Source of the DNA: Streptomyces camelliae
GTDB taxonomy: Bacteria > Actinomycetota > Actinomycetes > Streptomycetales > Streptomycetaceae
Length of the DNA: 64,000 nucleotides
Reading direction: 5' to 3'
Assembly: GCF_027625935.1 (NCBI RefSeq)
Contig: NZ_CP115300.1
Coordinates: 1,612,001-1,676,000, forward strand
Part shown: positions 15,973 to 24,760 of the stretch, in pieces
How positions within the stretch are numbered: position 1 is the stretch's first letter
Layout of the letters: each line of letters starts with the position of its first letter
Notes under the pieces: generated by a model
Databases searched by the model: none
Told to the model about the DNA's origin: nothing
Seen by the model: only the letters and a program-made list of their open reading frames with translations
Translations under genes and position numbers: made by a program

Positions 15973-18360
15973 GTGAAGTGGTTCGGCAGGCGGCGCGAGG
16001 CGGCATCGGATGACCGCGAGGAGCTCGTCGCGGCGCTGCGGGCGGACAGCGTGACGGCTGAGCTGATCGCCCGTCAGTTCGGCGCGGCTCAGGCCGCCGG
16101 ACGCTATGCGGAACTGGTCGCGGAGGCGGAACGCGTCCTGGGACCGCAGGACACCGACACCCTGGCACTGCGGCACCAACTGGCCCACTGGACCGGTGAG
16201 TCCGGACAACCGGAAGCCGCGGTGCGGCTGTTCGCACGGCTCATGGCCGACCGTGAGCGGATCCAGGGACCGGGCCATCCGGACACCGAACTGGCCCGGC
16301 ATCAACTGGCCCACTGGCACGGCCGGTCGGGCCGGCCCGAGGAGGCCGTACGCCGCTACGAAGCCATGCGCCGGTCCGCCGAGCAGGAGAACCGCACCGA
16401 GACGGCGCTCACCCTGCTGTGCGAGGTGGGCTACTGGCAGCAGAAGAGCGGCGACAACGCGGCCGCGCTGCGCGCGTTCTCCCAGATGCTGCAGACCGCC
16501 CAGCAGGAGCTCGGCCCAGGCCACCAGCTCGTCGGCATCGCCCGTCAGCGCTACGCCGAGGTCGCCGGCGGACTGCCGTTCGGCAACGAGGGCGGCCACG
16601 ACGGGCTGCAGGACCTCCTCGCGACGGCCGCCGCGGTCGAAGCCGCGGGAGACTTCCCGCGCGCGGGCCGGATGTACGGGCAGATGGCCGAACGGTCCGA
16701 GCAGCTCTACGGGGCGGGCAGCTCCCAGGTCCTCTCCGCGCTTGTCGCGCAGGCGAAGGCGGCGGTGCGGGCGGAGGACCACGAGACGGCTGTCGACTGT
16801 TTCGGGAAGGTGCTCGCGTGCATGGAGCTGCGGGGCGAGGGGCCCGGTTCGCCGGAGTACGACATCCTGTGCGGGCAGCGTGACGAGCTCGCCCGGATGG
16901 CCGGGCGCACGGTGCTCCGTATCGCGCAGCGGGCCGCGGCGGCGTTGGGCGAGGCGCTGCAGACCGCGCCCGAGACGGCCTGCGCGGTGCTGGCCCGCGA
17001 GGCCGGCACCTCCCACGCGACCTGGCTCGCCGTCGTGAACCCCGGTGCGGGCGAAGGGACATGGGCCGCATGGACGCCGGAGCACTGGGCGGCCGTGCTG
17101 CGGGACCTGACGCGGCGCGGCTATGAGGCGACGGCCCTCTGCTTCGCCCGCGACGACCTGCGACCGGCCCCCGAAGAGGCCTGCGCGTGCGAGCAGTTGG
17201 GGCTGCCGGGCCTCTATGTGTCCCGCCTGAGCGACGGGAACGTACGGTTCGAGGCATACGTCTTCCGGGACGGCGAACCGACGAGGGCGCGGGTCGTCGT
17301 GGTGGAGGACGAGCCGGCGGGGACGGGTTCGCCGGGTGCGGAGAGGCGGGTGTCCGCGGGGGCGGCGGACGGCGGCCGGGTCGCGTTTCACGAGCAGGCC
17401 GCGGCCATCGGGACCTGGCGGGAGATGGAGCGGGCGCGGCGCCCCGCCGGGGCGGACGAGGCGGACCGGCCACCGGTCTTCGGCACGTACGAGGTGCTGG
17501 AGTGCGTCGGCGAGGGCGGCTTCGGGCGGGTCTACCTGTGCCAGGATCCCGACGGGCTGATGGTCGCGGTCAAGACGCTGCACGCGCATCTCGCGGCGGC
17601 TCCCGCGATCAAGCGGGGCTTCGCCCACGAGGTGCGGGCGGCCCAGCGGGTCGACGGGCGGTTCACCGTGCCGGTGATCGCTGCGGACACCGACGGTCCG
17701 GCCCCGTGGATGGCGGTGCCGTACGTGGCCGCCCCGTCCTTGCAGGAATTCGTCGAGCGGTGCGGCCGGCTGGAAACCGACCTGGTGCGCACCCTGGGGG
17801 CGGGCATCGCCGTCGCCCTGAGCGCCATCCACGCCGAGGGCATCGTGCATCTCGATCTCAAGCCGGCCAACGTGCTGCTGACCGAGGACGGCCCGCGCGT
17901 CATCGACTTCGGAATCGCCCAGATCGAACGGCTCACCGAGCCACGGCGCGGCTTCGCCGGCACCTACGCGTACGCCTCCCCCGAGCAACTGCGCGAGGAG
18001 CGGACCTTCACACCCGCCAGCGATGTGTTCTCCCTGGGCACCGTCCTCGCCCGCCTGGCCCTGGGCCGCAGCCCCTGGGGCCGGGACACGCCGTCCGTGG
18101 TCGCCGGAATCCGGGCCGGCACACCCGATCTCGCCGGGCTGCCCGCAGACTTCGCGGAGGTGGTCCGGTGGTGCCTTCAGCCGGATCCGGGCCGGCGGCC
18201 GACGGCCGGTGACGTGGCCGAGGCCCTGGTTCCCGGGGCCGGTGACGGCAGGATCGGTCCGCCGCCACTGCCGGAGCAGGGGCGGGCTCTCGTCGCGGAG
18301 CACGCCACCGTACCCGCCACACGCCATTACGAGACGCTCGCCCGCACTCGACCCCGGTGA
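15973..18360 (+). CDS. TPR-serine/threonine protein kinase fusion
   Basis: A 795-residue cytoplasmic protein. Residues about 1-330 are TPR-like helical repeats, such as LGPQDTDTLALRHQLAHWTG and GPGHPDTELARHQLAHWHG, resembling the repeats of the NLR encoded two genes downstream. A middle region (about 330-500) has no clear match but contains a possible compact domain (LGLPGLYVSRLSDGNVRFEA). The kinase domain is C-terminal (about 502-755): glycine loop GEGGFGRV, VAVK with Lys534, HLDLKPAN with Asp628, IDFG with Asp645, then PEQL. HLD instead of HRD suggests activity without activation-loop phosphorylation. There is no transmembrane or PASTA segment, unlike PknB. GTG at 15973. Confidence 0.88.
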   Translation: MKWFGRRREAASDDREELVAALRADSVTAELIARQFGAAQAAGRYAELVAEAERVLGPQDTDTLALRHQLAHWTGESGQPEAAVRLFARLMADRERIQGPGHPDTELARHQLAHWHGRSGRPEEAVRRYEAMRRSAEQENRTETALTLLCEVGYWQQKSGDNAAALRAFSQMLQTAQQELGPGHQLVGIARQRYAEVAGGLPFGNEGGHDGLQDLLATAAAVEAAGDFPRAGRMYGQMAERSEQLYGAGSSQVLSALVAQAKAAVRAEDHETAVDCFGKVLACMELRGEGPGSPEYDILCGQRDELARMAGRTVLRIAQRAAAALGEALQTAPETACAVLAREAGTSHATWLAVVNPGAGEGTWAAWTPEHWAAVLRDLTRRGYEATALCFARDDLRPAPEEACACEQLGLPGLYVSRLSDGNVRFEAYVFRDGEPTRARVVVVEDEPAGTGSPGAERRVSAGAADGGRVAFHEQAAAIGTWREMERARRPAGADEADRPPVFGTYEVLECVGEGGFGRVYLCQDPDGLMVAVKTLHAHLAAAPAIKRGFAHEVRAAQRVDGRFTVPVIAADTDGPAPWMAVPYVAAPSLQEFVERCGRLETDLVRTLGAGIAVALSAIHAEGIVHLDLKPANVLLTEDGPRVIDFGIAQIERLTEPRRGFAGTYAYASPEQLREERTFTPASDVFSLGTVLARLALGRSPWGRDTPSVVAGIRAGTPDLAGLPADFAEVVRWCLQPDPGRRPTAGDVAEALVPGAGDGRIGPPPLPEQGRALVAEHATVPATRHYETLARTRPR

Positions 18361-18541
18361 GGCTCAGGCGCGGCCGGGCCTCTCGTGCTCAGTGCGGCAG
18401 CCGGGGTGAACACGGCTGCCCGTGCGTCACTTTCGGCCACACACGTGCTTGCCGGAGCCGATGCCGCAGATCATCTCTTCTGCCGACCGGCCCCTCCGCC
18501 TATCATCGCGTCAGGTGTCCACAGGTGCGGGGGAATCGGTC
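18361..18541 (+). other. Short intergenic region before the BELL/NLR operon
   Basis: A 181-base gap containing the promoter of the effector-NLR operon. The ribosome binding site GGGGGA lies about 8 bases before ATG 18542. I see no convincing -35/-10 pair or operator. Confidence 0.35.
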
Positions 18542-18961
18542 ATGGATCCGGAGATGCTGGCGCAGACCGCGGGAACCACCGTCGTCGCGCTGATGGCGAC
18601 CGACGCATGGCAGCGGACACGCGAAGGTGTGGTGGCGCTGTGGCGCCGGGTACGTCCTGTGCAGGCCGACGAGATCGGCACGGCACTGGAGGAGACCCGT
18701 GAGGAGATCCTCGTGGCGCGGCGCGAGGGTGACACGGCGGGCGCCGAGGATCTGGAGCGGGACTGGCGCCGCAGGCTGAGGCGCCTGCTGGCCGCGGATC
18801 CGTCCGTCGCCCAGGAGCTTGAGGAGGTGCTGGCCCAGGCACGCGCCTCTCTGCCCGAGGACCGGCGACCGCTCGTTCCCACCGTGCAGTTGCACGCGCA
18901 CGCATCCGGGCACGCGCGGGTCTACCAGGCCGGGCGGGACCAGCACATCGGCGAGCGATGA
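18542..18961 (+). CDS. BELL-like effector with C-terminal RHIM-like (BASS3-type) amyloid motif
   Basis: A 139-residue protein. Residues 1-105 are predicted all-helical: a small-residue hydrophobic start (LAQTAGTTVVALMATDAW), a Trp-bearing second segment, then charged helices (EIGTALEETREEILVARREG and WRRRLRRLLAADPSVAQEL). After a Pro-containing linker, residues 121-136 read ASGHARVYQAGRDQHI. The adjacent NLR carries DGHGRVYQAAGNQII near its own N-terminus. Such paired motifs are known as bacterial amyloid signalling sequences; BASS3 is related to mammalian RHIM, and its usual carrier domain is the pore- or death-inducing BELL domain. The stop overlaps the NLR start (ATGA). The BELL assignment rests on length, helical pattern and context, not on a database match. 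Confidence 0.72.
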   Translation: MDPEMLAQTAGTTVVALMATDAWQRTREGVVALWRRVRPVQADEIGTALEETREEILVARREGDTAGAEDLERDWRRRLRRLLAADPSVAQELEEVLAQARASLPEDRRPLVPTVQLHAHASGHARVYQAGRDQHIGER

Positions 18962-21297
18962 CGGACCATCCGGGCGCCCCGCAGGGCGGTCATGTCCTGC
19001 GGGCCGTCACCGACGGGCACGGTCGGGTGTACCAGGCCGCAGGCAACCAGATCATCCTGGAATACACCGTCCAGCAGTCCGAACCCCCCGCTCCGGGAAC
19101 CGGGTTGGGGTGGACGAGCCCCGAATCGGTCCGCACCCCCCTGGTCGCTCCCCTGAGTTCGCCCCTGCGTGACCGTCTCGATGTACGAGAAGCGCTCCTG
19201 AAGGCCATCGGTGACCCGGCGGCGGCGCCGAACGGCCTGCACGTCGTGCACGGCATGCCGGGCAGCGGCAAGACGGCGCTGGCCCAGACCGTGTTCGACG
19301 AGGCCGTGGCCGGCCAGGGGGTCGTCGGGCTGTGGGTCAACGCCGCTGACCGCTCGTCCTTCCGTTCCGGGATGCTGGCCGTGGCCCACGATCGCGGGGC
19401 CGCGCAAGCGGAGGTCGACGCCGCGCGGGAGGGCCGCCGTCCGGACGCCGATCTCGTCTGGCACTGTCTGGAGCGGTCACCCGAGCCCTGGTTGCTCGTC
19501 CTGGACAACGCGGACGATCCCTCCGTGTTCCGGCACGGCGCGTGGCTGCGGTCCAGCAGCCGCGGCATCGTGCTGATCACCAGCCGGCTCCGGGACGCCG
19601 TCGAGTGGCGCCGGGCCGTCAGGCATCCACTGGACGTTCTCGACCTCTCCTACGCCGTCGACGTGCTGCGGGACCTCGCGGTCAGCGCGGAGGACACCGC
19701 CAAGCTCAAGCTGCTGGCGGGCCGGCTCGGCTGCCACCCGCTCGCGCTGTCGCTCGCCGGCGCCTACCTCGGCCGACAACTGCTGGAGCCGGTTTCCGTG
19801 GACGAATACCTGGGGCGCCTCGACGCCGACCCGTCGCTGCTCGACCGCGGAGCGGCACCCGGGGAGCAGGAACTGCGCCGGCTGATCACCGGTACCTGGC
19901 AGATCTCCCTGGACGCCCTGACCGAGCAGGGCATCCCCGAGGCGACGACGCTGCTCAGGCTGCTGTCGTGCTTCGCCGCGGCGCCACTGCCCGTCGGGGT
20001 GCTCGCTCCGGCCGGGCTCGACGCCACCGCGCTGCCGCACGCACTTCCACCGCTCACCGGGGAACGCGCCAACCTCGCACTCGAACAGCTGACGGCACAC
20101 TCCCTGGTCTCGCTCATCGACGCGTCCGCCGGGGCCGAGCGTGCCGCCGTACGCAGCGTGCAGGCGCACCCCCTCCTGCTGGAGACGGTCGCGTCCCGCA
20201 TCCCGGTCGACCAGCGGGCGCCGCTGCTGGAATCCGCCGCCGGTCTGCTGCGCCGGCTGCTGTCCACGGACTCGGACCGGTACGTCGACCCGCACACCCT
20301 GCGCCTGTTCACGCCCCACGCCTCGGCCCTGCTCGGGCATGCCGCCGCACACCATGCCGAAGCCGCGACCGCATCGGCGCTGGCCGTCGTCCGCGCGCTG
20401 CGCGACCAGTCGTACGTGCGCGGCGACTACGCCACGACGCGCACGCTCGCCGACGAGGCCGCCCGCGTCACCGCCGGCGAGGATTCCGCGGAGGCACTGG
20501 CCGACCGGCACGAGCGCGGCCGGGCGCTGGCCGCCCTCGGGCAGTTCGACGAGGCGGTCGCGGTCCACCGGGCCACGCTGGAGGCCCGCGAGGGGCTGCT
20601 CGGCCGCGCGCACCCGGACACGCTCGACAGCGCCCACGCCCTCGGCATCGCGCTGTACGGGCTCGGGCGCTGGGCGGAGGACGAGCGGTACATGCGCCGG
20701 GCCGCCGAAGGGCGGGTCCGTGTCCTGGGTGCCACGCATCCGGACACCATCGACAGCCGGGGCCGGCTGGCCGAGGCGATCGGGCAGCAGCGGCGCTGGG
20801 ACGAGGCCCGCCGGCTGGCCGCCGAGAACCTCGCGGTGAGCGAGCGGGCCCTCGGCGACGACCACCCGCACACCCTGCTGAGCCGCATCGCCCTCGCCTG
20901 GGTGCTCGCCGGCGTCGGCGCATGGGAGGAGGCCGCGGTCCACACCCGCGTCACGCTGGAGGGCAGCGCGCGGGTGCTGGGCGTGGAGCACCCTCGGACG
21001 CTCGCCGCACGTCAGCGTCTGGCGGACGTCCTGTCCCGCCTCGGCCGGTGGGACGAGGCCCTGGAAGCCGCGCAGACGGTGCGTGCCGTACGACAACGGA
21101 TCCTTGGCCCGGAACACCCCCACACGCTCTCCGTCGAGATCGTGCTGGCCCGGATCCTGCGGGGCACCGGACGCTCCGCAGCGGCACGGGAGTCGGCCGC
21201 GCGCACGCTGGACGTCTGCGTCCGCGTTCTGGGCGCCGATCACCCGGATACGCTGGCGTGCCGCAGAGAAGTCGAACAGGAGGACGACGAGTCGTGA
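18958..21297 (+). CDS. NLR-type NB-ARC/TPR protein with N-terminal RHIM-like motif
   Basis: A 779-residue STAND ATPase. The RHIM-like motif is at residues 19-33 (DGHGRVYQAAGNQII). The NB-ARC domain follows, with Walker A GMPGSGKT (99-106), Walker B WLLVLDNADD, sensor-like IVLITSRLRD, the GLPL-like LGCHPLALSLAGAYL and a winged-helix part. From about residue 480, TPR units of about 42 residues repeat the phrase LG-xHPxTL (GRAHPDTLDS, GATHPDTIDS, GDDHPHTLLS, GVEHPRTLAA, GPEHPHTLSV, GADHPDTLAC). Ligand sensing by TPRs, nucleotide-driven oligomerisation and amyloid templating of the neighbouring effector is the model known for this class. Its ATG overlaps the effector stop, and its own stop overlaps the DUF397 start. 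Confidence 0.9.
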   Translation: MTDHPGAPQGGHVLRAVTDGHGRVYQAAGNQIILEYTVQQSEPPAPGTGLGWTSPESVRTPLVAPLSSPLRDRLDVREALLKAIGDPAAAPNGLHVVHGMPGSGKTALAQTVFDEAVAGQGVVGLWVNAADRSSFRSGMLAVAHDRGAAQAEVDAAREGRRPDADLVWHCLERSPEPWLLVLDNADDPSVFRHGAWLRSSSRGIVLITSRLRDAVEWRRAVRHPLDVLDLSYAVDVLRDLAVSAEDTAKLKLLAGRLGCHPLALSLAGAYLGRQLLEPVSVDEYLGRLDADPSLLDRGAAPGEQELRRLITGTWQISLDALTEQGIPEATTLLRLLSCFAAAPLPVGVLAPAGLDATALPHALPPLTGERANLALEQLTAHSLVSLIDASAGAERAAVRSVQAHPLLLETVASRIPVDQRAPLLESAAGLLRRLLSTDSDRYVDPHTLRLFTPHASALLGHAAAHHAEAATASALAVVRALRDQSYVRGDYATTRTLADEAARVTAGEDSAEALADRHERGRALAALGQFDEAVAVHRATLEAREGLLGRAHPDTLDSAHALGIALYGLGRWAEDERYMRRAAEGRVRVLGATHPDTIDSRGRLAEAIGQQRRWDEARRLAAENLAVSERALGDDHPHTLLSRIALAWVLAGVGAWEEAAVHTRVTLEGSARVLGVEHPRTLAARQRLADVLSRLGRWDEALEAAQTVRAVRQRILGPEHPHTLSVEIVLARILRGTGRSAAARESAARTLDVCVRVLGADHPDTLACRREVEQEDDES

Positions 21298-21488
21298 CCG
21301 AGCCGATACGCGTGTGGCGCAAGAGCAGCTACAGCGGTGCGGACAACGGGTGCGTGGAACTGCTGATCCCCCCCCCGCCGCACAAAGCTCCGATTCGTGA
21401 CTCGAAGCATCCCCTCGGGCCGGTGATCGACTTCTCGGACCGCTCATGGGTGCCCTTCGTCCAGGCCGTGCTCCACGGTGAGCTGTAG
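21294..21488 (+). CDS. DUF397-domain small protein coupled to the NLR gene
   Basis: A 64-residue protein with the DUF397 pattern: VWRKSSYSGADNGCVELL at the start, IRDSKHPLGPVIDFSDRSW in the middle and a C-terminal helix PFVQAVLHGEL. An unusual PPPP run sits between strands. The GTG at 21294 overlaps the NLR stop (GTGA), so it is translated with the NLR. DUF397 proteins normally sit beside XRE regulators of the WhiJ type in Streptomyces and are thought to modulate them. No XRE gene is adjacent here, so it may have been recruited as a third part of the NLR module. Its biochemical role is unknown. Confidence 0.88.
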   Translation: MTEPIRVWRKSSYSGADNGCVELLIPPPPHKAPIRDSKHPLGPVIDFSDRSWVPFVQAVLHGEL

Positions 21489-21564
21489 GGATCGCGACCG
21501 TGGTGGGGGCCGCACCGCCGGGCCGGTCGCCGAGGGCCGGGAACAGACCGCGTGACAGCCCTCA

Positions 21565-21614
21565 TTGACAAGGCGAATCCGTGCGAGTTGTCATGGACAC
21601 ATGATCCTGTGTCC
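21565..21614 (+). promoter_or_regulatory. Candidate promoter and palindromic operator upstream of the LAL regulator
   Basis: TTGACA (21565-21570) is a consensus -35 element, but a matching -10 about 17 bases on is weak. TGACAA (21566-21571) and TTGTCA (21588-21593) are inverted copies. A second, perfect 7-bp inverted repeat, GGACACATGATCCTGTGTCC (21595-21614), follows. Both would overlap a start site for the downstream LuxR gene. Confidence 0.45.
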
Positions 21615-21737
21615 TGAGGCCTGCCGCACTCGCCGTACCGATGGTCCCGTCCTCGGTGCCGGGTGTGCCCCGGCACCGGACGGATCAGGCGCGACGGCCA
21701 CGGGCGCCGCCCCCGGCGCGACGGACGGGCGGCCGCG

Positions 21738-24644
21738 GTGGGAGCGCGGTCGCTGACCGGGCGCCGCGAGCTGCTCGACGCCGCCCGGGCCGAACTGACG
21801 GCCCGTCCCGGAGTGCTCTTCCACGGTCCCCCGGGGATCGGCAAGTCCCTGCTCGTGGCAGCCCTTGTCGCGGCTGTGACGGCACATGCCCCGTCCGTCG
21901 GCACCGTGCTGCACTGCTCGCCCGCGCAGGAGGACGCCGGGCTCCCGTTCGCCGGGCTCGTCGACCTGTTCACGCGGGTGCCGGAGAGCGCCCTGGAGCT
22001 CCTCGCGCCCGAGCCCCGGGCGGCACTGAGGGCAGCCCTGCTGCGCGGCCCGGAACCGGCGGACGGGCGCGGCCGCCTCGCGGTGCGCGTCGCCGTCCTC
22101 GACGTGCTGCGCACGCTGGCCGCCACCGGCCCCGTCGTCCTGGTCCTCGACGGCCTGCAGTGGCTCGACGAGTTCACCGCCGAGGTGCTGGCCTTCGCCG
22201 TGCGCCGCCTCGACGGCCTGGACGTACGGGTGGTGGCCGCCGAACGGGTGGCGGACGGTGAACAGCCCGAGCGGCTGCGCTGCTGCCCGCCGGGCACGAC
22301 CGAACTTCCGGTGCCGCCGCTGACGGACGACGAGGTGGCCCGTCTCGTACGCGCCGGCATCGGTGCCGACCTGCCCCCAGGAGTGCTGCGGGCGATCCAG
22401 GACGCCGCGGCCGGAAACCCGTTGTACGCACTGGAGCTGGGGCGAGCGGTGGCCCTGCGCGGCCCGGAACGCAGAGTCTTCGGCCCGGCGTTGCCCGTGC
22501 CCCGGAGACTGCGCGCCCTGCTGCTGGACGAGGCGCGCACGCTGCCGGAGACGGCGCGGCGCACCCTCCTGCTCGCGAGCGCCGCCGCCCGGCCCGACCT
22601 CACCCTGCTGCGTGCCGCCGGGCTCCCCGATCCCGCCGCCGACCTGGCGCAGGCCGAACGACTGGGCGTGGCGACGACCGACGCCGGCGGAACCGTACGT
22701 TTCCGGCATCCGCTGATCCGGGCCGCCGTCTATGCCGACGCAGCCGAGAACGACCGCCGGCAGGCACACGCGCTGCTGGCCCGCACGATCACCGAGCCTG
22801 TAGAACAGGCCCGCCACCTCGCTCACGCCCGCCCCCACGAGGACGAGGCCACCGCCCGCACCCTGCTGGCCGCGGCGGAGTCCGCGCGCCGCGACGGCGC
22901 GCTCGGCGCCGCCAGCGAACTGGCCGGGCTCGCCGCCCGCCGCACCCCCGGCGACCGGCCCGCGGACCGGGCCGACCGGCTGCTGGCCGCGGCGGAGTAC
23001 GCGTGCGACGCCGGGCAGCTTCAGGAGGCGGCCGAGGCCGCCGAGACGGTCCTCGCCGCGTCGAGCTCGGCACGCCGGCGGGTGCGGGCCCGGCTGGTGC
23101 TGCTGCGGGGCGCCGGGCAGGCGCTGGAGGGTGCCCGCGCGCTGATCCAGGAGGGCCTGCGGGACGCCGCCGGCGATCCGGAGGCCGAGGCCTGGCTGCA
23201 TCACTGGGCGGCCGTACGCGGCCTGCTGTGCGGGGAGTTGGCGGAGGCGGCCCGGCATGCCCGGCGCGCCGCCCGGCAGGCGGCCGTGGCGGGCGACACG
23301 GAGACCCGGATCGGGGCGCTCGCCACGCTCGCCCGGGTGCGGTCCCTGGCCGGCGATCCCGTCGCCGCGGACGTCGCGCTGAAGGAGGCGCTCGCCCTGG
23401 CGGGGGGCGCGGACGGCGGTCCGCAGAGCTGGCGGCTGATCCGGATGCGGGCGATCCTCGCCCTGGACTCCGACCGGGTGCCCGAGGCCCGGGAGCAGGT
23501 CGTCGAACTCCTCGCCCGGATCGGGGAGTTCGCCGGCGTCGAGGAGGTCATGGCGACGCTGGTGTCACTGACCCGCATCCAGGTGCGGGCCGGACACTGC
23601 CGCGAGGCACTGCACACCGCGGCGCGCTGCTCACGCGCCGTGCCCCAGGCGGCACCCGCGCTGTACGCGGCCGCGCTGGCGGCCACCGCGGGCGGCACCG
23701 CGGAGGAGGCCCGGCACCTGGCCGAACAGGCGGTACGCGCCTCGGAAGCCGATGGCGACCGGCTGTTCCTGCTGCGTGCGCTGGCCGTGCGCGGGCAGGC
23801 CGGACTGCTCACCGGCGACCCACGGGAGGCCGCGAGCGCGGTCGAGGCGCTGCAACGCGTCAGAGAACTCGGGACCGCCATGTGTGCCGCCGACCCGCCC
23901 TTGCTGCACTGGTACGGCGACCTGGCCGAAGCCCTCGTCCTGCTGGGCGAGACGGACGAGGCCGAGGCCGTCGTCCGCGAGGCCTACGCCCGTACGGCCG
24001 GTGACACGCCCGGCAGCGTACTGGCGGCTCTGGAGCGGGCGGAGGGACTTCGGGAGGCGGGGACCGGCCGGGCCAAGGAGGGGGCGGCGCGGCTGCGCGG
24101 CGCCGTGGACCAGCTGCGTCAACTCCCGTTGCCCGTCGAGCTGGTGCGCACCCTGATCGCGCTCGGCGCGGTCGAGCGCCGCTCACGCCGCAGAAGCGCG
24201 GCGCGCGCGGTGCTCGGCGAGGCGCTGGAAACCGCCACCCGGATCGGCGCCGCCCCGCTGGCGGCGCGGGCCAGGGACGAGCTGTCGCGGCTGGACGCCG
24301 GAGACCGCAGCGGTGAGGCGGGCGCGGGCGGAACCGGACTCACCCCCACCGAGGCCAGGATCGCCGAGCTGGTCGGGGGCGGGGCCACCAACCGGGAAGT
24401 CGCCGCGAAGCTGTTCATCAGCGTCAAGACGGTGGAGGGGACTCTGTCGCGGGTCTACCGCAAGGTCGGGGTCCGCTCGCGCACCGCACTCGCCCACGCG
24501 ATGGCGGTCGCCGTCATCGCCTCCGGGGCGGCCGTCGAATCCCGCGACGGCGGCCAGGCGGACGTCCCGGCACAGGCCGTGACGGTGAGCCGGCCCAGCC
24601 CCACCCGGACCCCGCCGAGCTCTCGACACACGCCGTTGACGTGA
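21738..24644 (+). CDS. LAL-type LuxR-family ATP-dependent transcriptional regulator
   Basis: A protein of about 968 residues. The N-terminal AAA/STAND domain has Walker A HGPPGIGKS (near residues 29-37), Walker B VVLVLDGLQWLDE and LPVPPLTDDEVARLV typical of LAL regulators. A long helical, TPR-like middle part follows. The C-terminal GerE/LuxR helix-turn-helix (about 868-925) reads LTPTEARIAELVGGGATNRE then KLFISVKTVEGTLSRVYRK. LAL proteins (MalT-like) activate catabolic or secondary-metabolite genes on ligand and ATP binding. The target is not apparent; the next gene is a secreted protease. GTG 21738 is chosen because homology begins there (SLTGRRELLDAA); GTG 21663 is an alternative. Confidence 0.9.
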   Translation: MGARSLTGRRELLDAARAELTARPGVLFHGPPGIGKSLLVAALVAAVTAHAPSVGTVLHCSPAQEDAGLPFAGLVDLFTRVPESALELLAPEPRAALRAALLRGPEPADGRGRLAVRVAVLDVLRTLAATGPVVLVLDGLQWLDEFTAEVLAFAVRRLDGLDVRVVAAERVADGEQPERLRCCPPGTTELPVPPLTDDEVARLVRAGIGADLPPGVLRAIQDAAAGNPLYALELGRAVALRGPERRVFGPALPVPRRLRALLLDEARTLPETARRTLLLASAAARPDLTLLRAAGLPDPAADLAQAERLGVATTDAGGTVRFRHPLIRAAVYADAAENDRRQAHALLARTITEPVEQARHLAHARPHEDEATARTLLAAAESARRDGALGAASELAGLAARRTPGDRPADRADRLLAAAEYACDAGQLQEAAEAAETVLAASSSARRRVRARLVLLRGAGQALEGARALIQEGLRDAAGDPEAEAWLHHWAAVRGLLCGELAEAARHARRAARQAAVAGDTETRIGALATLARVRSLAGDPVAADVALKEALALAGGADGGPQSWRLIRMRAILALDSDRVPEAREQVVELLARIGEFAGVEEVMATLVSLTRIQVRAGHCREALHTAARCSRAVPQAAPALYAAALAATAGGTAEEARHLAEQAVRASEADGDRLFLLRALAVRGQAGLLTGDPREAASAVEALQRVRELGTAMCAADPPLLHWYGDLAEALVLLGETDEAEAVVREAYARTAGDTPGSVLAALERAEGLREAGTGRAKEGAARLRGAVDQLRQLPLPVELVRTLIALGAVERRSRRRSAARAVLGEALETATRIGAAPLAARARDELSRLDAGDRSGEAGAGGTGLTPTEARIAELVGGGATNREVAAKLFISVKTVEGTLSRVYRKVGVRSRTALAHAMAVAVIASGAAVESRDGGQADVPAQAVTVSRPSPTRTPPSSRHTPLT

Positions 24645-24760
24645 CATCGGCTGTTAACACGTGACACAAGGGTTCCCCCGCTTATGGGGAGGGGGCCGGG
24701 GTTTCTACGGTGAAGCCGTTCCCCTTCCGGAACAACTCCCCCACTCCCCGGAGGACTTCA

